Of a stretch of DNA of 44,777 nt, positions 26,364 through 33,438 are shown one piece after another; within the stretch, counting starts at the first letter, position 1, and each line of letters opens with the position of its first letter. A program made the position numbers and the translations under genes. The stretch is from Candidatus Eiseniibacteriota bacterium (GTDB lineage Bacteria; Eisenbacteria; RBG-16-71-46): contig JACRIW010000117.1 of NCBI GenBank assembly GCA_016215625.1, positions 1-44,777 on the forward strand. The letters are read 5' to 3'. The notes beneath the pieces were generated by a model, which ran no database searches, had not been told where the DNA came from, and saw nothing but the letters and a program-made list of their open reading frames with translations.

Positions 26364-26929
26364 CGCAGCATCTCCTCGAATGCGACACCTTTGCCGTCCA
26401 GGCACGCGGCGACCTGCTTGCGCGCGCGCACGATGTTCTGCAGGAACGTGTTCTTCTTCATGCGCAGCGACTCGGCGAGCTCGTGGTCGCCGCTCATGCC
26501 GCGATCCTCCAATCGCGCGAGCAGCGCCGAGCGCAGTTTCTCGCCCAGCGCCTGCACGCACTCCACGATAGCCTGACGCAGGCCCGGAGCAGACGGTTCC
26601 TCCGGGCCCACGCTCACTTCCGGCATCTCCTGCGGATCGGTCACGGTTTCACGTGCGCGCTTGCGCGATTCGTTGCGCGCGAGGTTCCACGCGACGCCGC
26701 AGCAGAAACGGAGCGACGCGTTCTCGCCGGTGAGTGGCTCGGCCGCGTCGTCGTTCGCACGCAGCCACATACGCAGCAGCGCCTCCTGCACGATGCACTC
26801 GACGTCCACGCGCGCCGCCCACGGACGCAGGTACAACCGGACGGGGCGCTCGACGCGCCCCGCCCATCGTCCGAAGGCACGCTCCCCGTCGAGCGGGATG
26901 CGGCTCCAGAGATCGTCGACTTCCGTCAT
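26360..26929 (-). CDS. ECF-like RNA polymerase sigma factor
   Basis: A 189-aa sigma-70-family protein. Region 2 is seen at about residues 40-60 (VDVECIVQEALLRMW) and continues to LRFCCGVAWNLARNESRKRAR. Region 4 with its helix-turn-helix is near 115-180 (LGEKLRSALLARL..ELAESLRMKKNTFLQNIVRARKQV). The sequence is divergent from textbook ECF factors, and the recognition helix is unusually lysine-rich. An ATG at 26929 and a GTG at 26932 are both possible. Either overlaps the stop of the upstream VIT-VWA gene, and a GGAG site serves both. Downstream is the coupled 75-aa protein and then a rhomboid protease. No classical anti-sigma factor is present. Confidence 0.85.
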   Translation of the reverse strand: MTEVDDLWSRIPLDGERAFGRWAGRVERPVRLYLRPWAARVDVECIVQEALLRMWLRANDDAAEPLTGENASLRFCCGVAWNLARNESRKRARETVTDPQEMPEVSVGPEEPSAPGLRQAIVECVQALGEKLRSALLARLEDRGMSGDHELAESLRMKKNTFLQNIVRARKQVAACLDGKGVAFEEMLR

Positions 26930-29160
26930 CACGGCTGCTCCGGGCGATTCGCGGGGAAAAGGAACGGGAGCTCGACCGAGCCGATCCGTAGCAACTGCAG
27001 TCCTTCCGTGCTCCCGGCCCAGTGCTCGGGCAGTTCGACGAGAAGCTTCGCGCGATGGCCGGGCCAGTCCTCACCCTTCCAGTCCGTCCAGTGCAACCTC
27101 ACTTCGTGAGCCGATCCGTCGGGAGCGATCCAGATTGCTTCCTGCTGGAAGAGCTCCCGTGCGTCGAGTCCGAGCCTCAGCTCGCACTCGATGGAACGCG
27201 AGTCGTACCAGCGGACGGCCTCGAGGTCGTGCGAGGGAGCGGGAGGCAGCGAGCTCCTCTTCATGTGAGCCACGACGCGCATCGCAGGCGCCGACGGCTC
27301 TTCGTAGCAAAGCATGGCGCAATAGTCACCCGCGCCCATGCCCCACTCGCTCAACCCCGCACCCTCCGCCGACACGCCGTAGGGCACCTCGACCGCCAGG
27401 CGCTCGACGCGGCGCGGCTGCTTCGGGTCCACGGTCGGCTCCACGCTGATCGCGATCAGGCTCGTGCGGCTGCTCGCGATCTGGTGCCGCAGGCCGAGGC
27501 GCTCGATCGCGCGCTCGCCCCTGCCCTGACGCTCCAGCTCCGCGATCCGCTGACGCCCGAAGAGCGCACCCAGCGGCAGCGGGCTCCGTTCGAGCGTCGC
27601 CTTTGCGCGCGCCGGGACCGTGATGCGGTGCAACCACTTGCCGTCGTCACCTGCGAGGTCACCCGAAACCTCGAGCGACCCTCCCGCGCGGCTCAGCTCG
27701 ACCGTGAACACGAGCGGCTGGCCCGCGAACACGTCGCCCAGCGCTTCCGGCTCGAGCCCGGTGAGCGCGGTGCCAGACACCGTGACGCCGGTCAGCACGG
27801 GCTTCGCCGTCGCGGCCACGAGGCGGCGTGCGCCCTCGAACGCCTGCGCCTCGGTCTCGACCAGCACCTCGGTGCCGCGCCTGGCCGCCGCCACCTGCTG
27901 CGTGAGTGAGCGGTTGGGCGCCGAGCCCACGCCGACCACGTGCAGCCGCACGTTGTGCGCACCGGCCGCCTGGGCGACGACCTCGCTCTCGAACCCGATG
28001 TCGCCGTCGGTCACGAGCACGATCTGGCGCTGCGCCGTCTCGCTCACACGTTCGAGCGCCTCGCACACCGCGGTCGCCATCTCGGTGCAGCCGCCCGCCT
28101 CCAGCGCACCGATCGCCGCGAGCGCCGCCGCGAGCGACTTCTCGCTCCAGCCGACCACGCCCTTCGTGAGGGGGCGCGGACGGTTCGAGAACTCCATCAC
28201 CTCGAAGCGGTCGCCCTCGCCCAGGCTGCGCAGCAGGTCGCTCGCGACGCGCTTCGCGAGATCGAGCGGCAGGCCGCTCATCGAACCGCTTGTGTCGAGC
28301 AGCAGCGTCACGTCGCGCGACCACGTGCTCACCGGCACCGCGGGCGGCACCACGGTGACGAGCGCATAGCGGCCGTCGTCGCCCTCGAGCCCACCGCCTT
28401 CGGCGACGCGCACGCCGATCTCCGCCGCGCACGCGTCCCAGCGCGCGACGATGTCGCGATCGAGCGCTTCGCCGCGCTCGAACGCGAGCGTCGCCGCTCC
28501 GTCTTCGCCACGCGAGACGGCCGCGCGATGCGTCGAGCACCGCGCGCTCGCGCCGTGCGCATCCCCCACGCGCAGCGTGAAGCTCGTCTCGACCGGCACG
28601 CCGGCTTCGGCGCGATCGGGCGACAACTCCGCCGCGTCCGGCGTGCGGCCGCCGAAGTAGCGCACGCCGACGACCGTCGGGAAGCGGTACTCCCACACGG
28701 GCGCGCCGGTGGCCGAGTCGCCCGGCACGAACGCGAGCGGGTGCAGCACGTCGATCGCGATCGCGACCTTCGTGCGCGGCGGCACGTTGCCGAGCCGCTG
28801 CTGGAACGTATCCGGGCGCGACTGTTCGAGCAGCCCGGCCGTGCGCCCTTCGTAGAGCGCCTGCCTGTACTGGCGGTCCGCCTTTTCGCGCGACTCGACG
28901 CGGGCGCGGATCACGCGCTCGCCGATCGTGATCGTGTAGCCGAGCACCGCGCCGTCGGCCGGCAGCGGCAGCGTGTACTGCACTTCGAGCGGCTCGTCGT
29001 GGGGGTTCGCGTACACCTGCGTGAGCGTGGTCGTCGCGAAGCCGCCCTCGGCGCGCGCCGTGACGGCGGCCGACTCGAGCGGATAAGTCTTCCCGTCCAC
29101 GGCGACCAGCGTCCCGCCGGTCTGGCCCGCGGCATGTGCTTCGGGGGCGATCGAGGTCAT
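26929..29160 (-). CDS. VIT and von Willebrand factor A domain protein
   Basis: A 743-aa protein with an N-terminal VIT (inter-alpha-trypsin-inhibitor) domain, about residues 10-140, recognised by LTQVYANPHDEPLEVQYTLPLP and ALYEGRTAGLLEQSRPDTF. A VWA domain (about 283-455) follows, with the metal-ion-dependent adhesion motif DTSGSMS near residue 288 and LVTDGDIG. The C-terminal ~290 residues are uncharacterised. There is no signal peptide or membrane helix, so it is probably cytoplasmic. The ATG at 29160 has GGGAG upstream. A GTG at 29232 with AGGGG would add 24 residues. It heads the sigma-factor operon, overlapping the sigma start, and may act as a metal-dependent scaffold for the regulatory module. 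Confidence 0.88.
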   Translation of the reverse strand: MTSIAPEAHAAGQTGGTLVAVDGKTYPLESAAVTARAEGGFATTTLTQVYANPHDEPLEVQYTLPLPADGAVLGYTITIGERVIRARVESREKADRQYRQALYEGRTAGLLEQSRPDTFQQRLGNVPPRTKVAIAIDVLHPLAFVPGDSATGAPVWEYRFPTVVGVRYFGGRTPDAAELSPDRAEAGVPVETSFTLRVGDAHGASARCSTHRAAVSRGEDGAATLAFERGEALDRDIVARWDACAAEIGVRVAEGGGLEGDDGRYALVTVVPPAVPVSTWSRDVTLLLDTSGSMSGLPLDLAKRVASDLLRSLGEGDRFEVMEFSNRPRPLTKGVVGWSEKSLAAALAAIGALEAGGCTEMATAVCEALERVSETAQRQIVLVTDGDIGFESEVVAQAAGAHNVRLHVVGVGSAPNRSLTQQVAAARRGTEVLVETEAQAFEGARRLVAATAKPVLTGVTVSGTALTGLEPEALGDVFAGQPLVFTVELSRAGGSLEVSGDLAGDDGKWLHRITVPARAKATLERSPLPLGALFGRQRIAELERQGRGERAIERLGLRHQIASSRTSLIAISVEPTVDPKQPRRVERLAVEVPYGVSAEGAGLSEWGMGAGDYCAMLCYEEPSAPAMRVVAHMKRSSLPPAPSHDLEAVRWYDSRSIECELRLGLDARELFQQEAIWIAPDGSAHEVRLHWTDWKGEDWPGHRAKLLVELPEHWAGSTEGLQLLRIGSVELPFLFPANRPEQP

Positions 29161-29323
29161 CGGAGGCTCTCCCTGTCTCGCGTTCGGGACCGCGGCCGGG
29201 CTCTCCGGGTGCGGCGGTCCGTCGTGCGTCACCCCCTCATGTCGCGAGGGCGGGGGTTGGTGACAAGGACGGGCGGCAGTTTCTCACAGGACTCGCGGTG
29301 CTCGGGGCGCCCACAGGCTGTTG

Positions 29324-29352
29324 TTGACGTGTCGCAGGGAGCGACATATGGA
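29324..29352 (+). promoter_or_regulatory. Promoter of the fic gene with a palindrome filling the spacer
   Basis: -35 TTGACG at 29324-29329, then a 17-bp spacer, then -10 TATGGA at 29347-29352. The spacer itself is an inverted repeat, TGTCGC-AGGGA-GCGACA, which looks like an operator. A repressor bound there would block RNA polymerase directly. Confidence 0.6.
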
Positions 29353-29359
29353 CCGGACG

Positions 29360-29388
29360 TGTCGCAAAAAGGAGGTTTTTGCAACATG
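29360..29388 (+). promoter_or_regulatory. Hairpin presenting the fic ribosome-binding site
   Basis: TGTCGCAAAAA at 29360-29370 pairs with TTTTTGCAACA at 29376-29386 with one mismatch. The 5-base loop is exactly GGAGG, and the last stem base is the A of the ATG. The left arm repeats the TGTCGCA half-site of the promoter palindrome exactly 30 bp downstream. It may serve as a second operator, as an RNA switch, or as both. Confidence 0.6.
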
Positions 29389-30504
29389 TCACAGCCCGTC
29401 TGGGATCGAGACCTGCCCTGCAACCAACTCCCGAAGCTCTCCCCAACCATGGGGTTGGAGACAGCCGTCGTCCTGAAGCAGTGCATCCCGGCACGAGCGG
29501 CCTTGGCGGAACTGAAACAGGCGGCCGCGCTCCTCCCGAACCCGGCGATGCTCATCAACACATTGCCGCTGCTCGAAGCCCAGGCCAGTTCGGAGATCGA
29601 GAACATCGTCACCACGGCAGACGAGTTGTTTCGTCACATGAACGGAGAGGCCGGAGCGAACGCTGCGACTCGGAAAGCCCTGCGCTACCGGCAGGCCCTT
29701 CTCGAGGGACACCAGTCGCTCGCACACCGACCGCTCACGACCGCAACCGCTGAAGCCGTGTGCTCGAAGATCAAAGGTGTCGACATGCAGGTTCGTCGAG
29801 TGCCGGGAACGAAGCTCGCGAACTCGTCGAACGGCGAAGTGATCTACACGCCCCCCGAGGGCGAGGACGTGCTGCGTGACCTGCTGACGAACTGGGAGTC
29901 GTTCCTCCACGCGGAAGGCCCGCTCGATCCGCTCGTGAGGATGGCGGCGGCCCACTACCAGTTCGAGTCCATACACCCGTTCACCGACGGAAACGGCCGC
30001 ACCGGCCGCGTCCTGAACACCCTGTTCCTCGTCGAGCAAGAGCTGCTCCCCCTGCCCATTCTCTACCTCAGTCGATACATCATCGCGACGAAACCGGAGT
30101 ACTACCGACTCCTGCTTGCGGTCACGACGGATGGAGCATGGGAGGACTGGCTGCTGTACATGCTCAAGGGCATCGAGGACACCGCGCGCTGGACGGGAGC
30201 AAAGATCGCGGCCGTGCGAGCGCTCTCCGAACAGACCGTCGAATACGTCCGGAGCACGCTGCCCAAGGTCTACACCCGCGAGTTGGTCGATCTGCTCTTC
30301 GAGCAGCCTTACTGCCGGATCTCGAACATCGTCGATCGCCAGATCGCCGTGCGACAGACGGCCGCCCGATACCTGCGCGACCTCGTGCGCGTCGGCGTCC
30401 TTCAGGAGCGCAAAGTGGGTCGCGAAGTACTCTTCGTGAACCCGCGCCTGTTGGATCTGCTCACGAAGGAGAACAACGAGTTCGATCCGCTGCATCGAGC
30501 CTGA
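29386..30504 (+). CDS. Fic/DOC-family protein (AMP-transferase type) with winged-helix C-terminus
   Basis: A 372-aa Fic protein. The catalytic motif HPFTDGNGRTGR is complete (residues 197-208, His197), as needed for transfer of AMP or another nucleotide part to a target hydroxyl. An N-terminal inhibitory helix carries SSEIEN (68-73), matching the class II pattern S/T-xxx-E-G/N, so the enzyme is probably held inactive by its own Glu72. Residues about 300-355 form a winged helix-turn-helix (ISNIVDRQIAVRQTAARYLRDLVRVGVLQ), as in Shewanella-type Fic proteins. The ATG at 29386 has GGAGG ten bases upstream within a hairpin. It stands alone between longer operons, which suggests an accessory gene. 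Confidence 0.93.
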   Translation: MSQPVWDRDLPCNQLPKLSPTMGLETAVVLKQCIPARAALAELKQAAALLPNPAMLINTLPLLEAQASSEIENIVTTADELFRHMNGEAGANAATRKALRYRQALLEGHQSLAHRPLTTATAEAVCSKIKGVDMQVRRVPGTKLANSSNGEVIYTPPEGEDVLRDLLTNWESFLHAEGPLDPLVRMAAAHYQFESIHPFTDGNGRTGRVLNTLFLVEQELLPLPILYLSRYIIATKPEYYRLLLAVTTDGAWEDWLLYMLKGIEDTARWTGAKIAAVRALSEQTVEYVRSTLPKVYTRELVDLLFEQPYCRISNIVDRQIAVRQTAARYLRDLVRVGVLQERKVGREVLFVNPRLLDLLTKENNEFDPLHRA

Positions 30505-30551
30505 AGTACCCCTCGCCCTTCCGGCCCCCTCCGACCGGTCCGCCGGGACCG

Positions 30552-30581
30552 TTGCCGCTTCTCGGGGCCCGGGCGTACCAT
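30552..30581 (+). promoter_or_regulatory. Promoter of the aminotransferase gene, apparently leaderless
   Basis: -35 TTGCCG at 30552-30557, an 18-bp spacer, and -10 TACCAT at 30576-30581. The ATG is at 30588, 6 bases after the -10, and no ribosome-binding site is present. A hairpin, CGGTCC / GGACCG at 30536-30541 and 30546-30551, abuts the -35. Confidence 0.55.
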
Positions 30582-30587
30582 GCGGCC

Positions 30588-31955
30588 ATGCCTACCACCC
30601 AAACGAACACCTCGCCCTATCTCGCCAACGCCCACGCCAACGACCGCAAGCACGTCTTCCACTCGTGGTCGGCGCAGGGAATGATCGATCCCGTCGTCAT
30701 CGCCGGAGCCCAGGGCTCGCGAATGTGGGACGACAAGGGGAACATCTGGCTCGATTTCTCCAGCCAGCTCGTCAACGTGAACATCGGGCACCAGCACCCG
30801 AAGCTGGTGGCCGCGATCCAGGAACAGGCGGGCCGCCTGTGCACGATCGCCCCGAGCTTCGCGAACGACATGCGCTCGGAGGCCGCGCGGCTCATCTGCG
30901 AGCTCGCCCCCGGCGACCTCGACATGGTGTTCTTCACGAACGGCGGCACCGAGGCCGTCGAGAACGCCGTCCGCATGGCGCGCGGCCACACCGGCCGCCA
31001 CAAGGTGCTGTCGGCCTACCGCAGCTACCACGGCGCCACCGGCACCTCGATCACGCTGACCGGTGACCCGCGCCGCTGGGCCAACGAGCCGGGCGCGGCG
31101 GGCGCGGTCAAGTTCTGGGGCCCGTACCTCTACCGCTCCGCGTTCTACTCGCAGACGAGCGAGCAGGAGTGCGAGCGCGCCCTCGAGCATCTCGCGAACG
31201 TGCTCATGGTCGAAGGGCCGCACACCGTGGCCGCGATCATCCTCGAGTCCGTCGTCGGCACGAACGGCATCCTCGTGCCGCCCGACGGCTACCTCGCGGG
31301 CGTGCGCGCGCTGTGCGACAAGCACGGCATCATGATGATCTGCGACGAAGTCATGGCCGGCTTCGGCCGCTGCGGCGAGTGGTTCGCGGTCAACAAGTGG
31401 AACGTGACGCCGGACCTCATCACGTTCGCCAAGGGCGCCAACTCCGGCTACCTGCCCGTCGGCGGCGTGATCATCTCGCGCAAGGTCGCGGACACGTTCA
31501 AGGAGAAGGTGTTCCCGGGCGGCCTCACGTACTCGGGCCACCCGCTCGCGGCCTCGTCGATCGTGGCGTCGATCAACATCTTCAAGGAAGAGAAGATCGT
31601 CGAGCACGCGCGGCACCTGGGCACGGACGTGATCGGGCCGGCGCTCAAGAAGATCATGGACAAGCATCCGTCGGTCGGCGAAGTCCGCGGACTGGGCGTG
31701 TTCTGGTGCATCGAGCTCGTGAAGGACCGCGCGAGCCGCGAGCCCTTCGTGCCGTTCAACGCGTCGGGTCCGGCGGCCAAGCCGATGATGGAAGTCATGG
31801 GCGCCTGCAAGGCCGGCGGCGTGTGGCCGTTCGCGCACTTCAACCGCCTCCAGGTCACCCCGCCGTGCACGACGTCGGACGCCGAGGCGCTCGAAGGCCT
31901 CGCGGCCATCGACAAGGCCCTCGACGTGGCGGACAAGTACTACACGGGCAAGTAG
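30588..31955 (+). CDS. Class III pyridoxal-phosphate aminotransferase
   Basis: A 455-aa omega-amino-acid or diamine-type transaminase, cytoplasmic. The PLP lysine is Lys282 in TFAKGANSGYLP. The cofactor Asp-Glu pair is in MMICDEVMAGFGRCGEWF, the phosphate-binding NGGTEAVENAVRMAR segment is complete, and GLTYSGHPLAAS is typical of the family. Overall it resembles taurine/beta-alanine/aspartate-family class III enzymes, but the donor cannot be fixed from sequence. It lies alone between the fic gene and a GlsB-type gene. A very strong terminator follows. The short distance from the -10 to the ATG supports the start chosen. Confidence 0.9.
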   Translation: MPTTQTNTSPYLANAHANDRKHVFHSWSAQGMIDPVVIAGAQGSRMWDDKGNIWLDFSSQLVNVNIGHQHPKLVAAIQEQAGRLCTIAPSFANDMRSEAARLICELAPGDLDMVFFTNGGTEAVENAVRMARGHTGRHKVLSAYRSYHGATGTSITLTGDPRRWANEPGAAGAVKFWGPYLYRSAFYSQTSEQECERALEHLANVLMVEGPHTVAAIILESVVGTNGILVPPDGYLAGVRALCDKHGIMMICDEVMAGFGRCGEWFAVNKWNVTPDLITFAKGANSGYLPVGGVIISRKVADTFKEKVFPGGLTYSGHPLAASSIVASINIFKEEKIVEHARHLGTDVIGPALKKIMDKHPSVGEVRGLGVFWCIELVKDRASREPFVPFNASGPAAKPMMEVMGACKAGGVWPFAHFNRLQVTPPCTTSDAEALEGLAAIDKALDVADKYYTGK

Positions 31956-31973
31956 CCGCGTCTTTCGCAGATT

Positions 31974-32017
31974 GCACGGCGCCCGCCCCGGATTTCCGGG
32001 GCGGGCGCCGTGCTTTT
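31974..32017 (+). terminator. Strong intrinsic terminator of the aminotransferase gene
   Basis: A perfect 18-bp stem, 31974-31991 with 31996-32013, closes over an ATTT loop and is followed by TTTT. This is the strongest terminator in the window. Confidence 0.95.
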
Positions 32018-32152
32018 CCGCCCTTTCGCCCGTACGGCGACCACCACTCCCCCGGAGACTCCGGCTTCGCTGTTGCGCGGCTGCGCACGCTGCGCTCTCA
32101 TGGCGCTCCACCTGCCTCCGCACCGAACACTCCACCGAACGGAAGGCTCCTC

Positions 32153-32449
32153 ATGACCGCCCTGCTCGCGCTGTTCGCCACCTTCGTCGGTGGCTGGATC
32201 GTCTTCAACCTGATCGGCGCTTTCCTCGTGGGACTCGTCGCGCGCGCCGTCTTCCCGGGCCGCCAGAACGTGGGCTGGCCGATGACGATCCTGATCGGGT
32301 TCATCGGCGGCATCGTCGGCAAGCTGATCTTCGCGCTGCTCGGATGGCCGTCCGGTTTCCCGATGGGCTTCGTCGCCTCCGTGCTCGGCTCGTGCGTGCT
32401 GCTGTGGATCTGGCACCAGCGCACGAATGCGAAGGGCGACGCGGCGTGA
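32153..32449 (+). CDS. GlsB/YeaQ/YmgE-family stress-associated membrane protein
   Basis: A 98-aa inner-membrane protein with three hydrophobic segments and the glycine-rich signature of this family (GLVARAVFPGRQN, then ILIGFIGGIVGKLI). Members are induced by general or envelope stress, but their mechanism is unknown. The ATG at 32153 follows GGAAGG at 32141-32146. The stop is one base from the stop of the convergent lipoprotein gene, with no room for a terminator between them. Confidence 0.88.
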   Translation: MTALLALFATFVGGWIVFNLIGAFLVGLVARAVFPGRQNVGWPMTILIGFIGGIVGKLIFALLGWPSGFPMGFVASVLGSCVLLWIWHQRTNAKGDAA

Positions 32450-32450
32450 G

Positions 32451-33053
32451 CTAACGCGAGGCCGTCCGCCGGATCACGACCGGGCTCGGGTAGGTGATCG
32501 GCCCGATGGCCGTGTCGATCGTCGGGGTCAGCTCGAGCTTCAGCTCCTGCCGGATGGGCCCCTTGCCCGCGATCGCCACGGCGAGGTCCACCATCTCGCG
32601 CGCCGTGCCGTTGCTGATCGAGTACAGGTCCACGCGCACCGACACGGGCACGTCCGCCGTGGCGCCGGGACCGATCACCACCGGCTGGCCGATGTCGCCG
32701 GCGAGCGCCTGGGCGTCGTTCACGAAGAACTTCCAGCCCATCTTCACCATGCGGGCGGATACGGTGTTGTCGGGCGGGTTCGTCGCGTTCACGTGCGCCA
32801 CCAGCTCGAGCGGCGCCTTCTTCGCGATGACCGCCGCGGTCACCTTGCCCAGCTCGACGATCCCGAGCTTCGAGAACGTCGTGCCCTCGTCGATCGGGAT
32901 GCCCACGAAGCGCACGTCGGACACGTTCGCGAACGCGAAGCTCACCGTGCGCAGCGCGGCGATCTGCTGCAGCGCGGCGCAGCCGCCGAGCGTGAGGAGC
33001 GCGGCGGACAGGGCGACGGCGAGTACGGCGAGTGCGGCGGGACGGCGCTTCAT
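32451..33053 (-). CDS. LEA type 2 (WHy-domain) lipoprotein
   Basis: A 200-aa outer-membrane or periplasmic lipoprotein. The signal peptide ends in the lipobox LGGC, with Cys25 as the lipidated residue. The rest forms a water-stress/LEA14-like beta-sandwich (LELVAHVNATNPPDN..GPGATADVPVSVRVD). This domain occurs in desiccation and envelope-stress proteins of uncertain mechanism. The ATG at 33053 follows CGGAG. It lies 23 bases beyond the cupredoxin gene on the same strand, so it is probably the last gene of the copper-efflux operon, although its link to copper is not obvious. Confidence 0.85.
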   Translation of the reverse strand: MKRRPAALAVLAVALSAALLTLGGCAALQQIAALRTVSFAFANVSDVRFVGIPIDEGTTFSKLGIVELGKVTAAVIAKKAPLELVAHVNATNPPDNTVSARMVKMGWKFFVNDAQALAGDIGQPVVIGPGATADVPVSVRVDLYSISNGTAREMVDLAVAIAGKGPIRQELKLELTPTIDTAIGPITYPSPVVIRRTASR

Positions 33054-33076
33054 GGGCGTTGCTCCGGGGCCGGGAG

Positions 33077-33427
33077 TCAGTTCACGACGAGCTGGCCCGT
33101 GATCATGTCCATCGCGCACGCGAAGCGCAACGTGCCCGGCTTCTGCGCGGCGAGCTTGATCTCGACCGGCTTGTTGAGCGGCAGCGGCACGTTGATCGCG
33201 GGTGACTTCATCACCACTTCGGTCGCGCACGTGCGATCGGTCTTGCGCGTGACCACGAGCACGATCGGCTTGCCGGCCTTGACCGGGATGTTCGCGGGCT
33301 CGAAGCCCTTGGCCGTCACGCTCACGAAGACACGCTGCTCCTTCGGCTTCGCGGCGCGCGCGGGCGTGGCGGTGAACGAGGCGGCGGCGATCAGGACGGC
33401 GGTACAGGCGAACAGGATGCGCTTCAT
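33077..33427 (-). CDS. Periplasmic cupredoxin-like copper-binding protein
   Basis: A 116-aa protein with a signal peptide (ARA|AK, about residue 26) and a cupredoxin fold. Candidate metal ligands are Cys67 in TCATEVV and the C-terminal FACAMDMITG cluster (Cys104, Met106, Met108). This corresponds to the FxCGMxM pattern of cupredoxins found with heavy-metal efflux pumps. It probably hands Cu(I) or Ag(I) to the CusCBA pump encoded just upstream, 11 bases away. The start has a GGAGAG site. Confidence 0.85.
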   Translation of the reverse strand: MKRILFACTAVLIAAASFTATPARAAKPKEQRVFVSVTAKGFEPANIPVKAGKPIVLVVTRKTDRTCATEVVMKSPAINVPLPLNKPVEIKLAAQKPGTLRFACAMDMITGQLVVN

Positions 33428-33438
33428 GGGGCTCTCCT

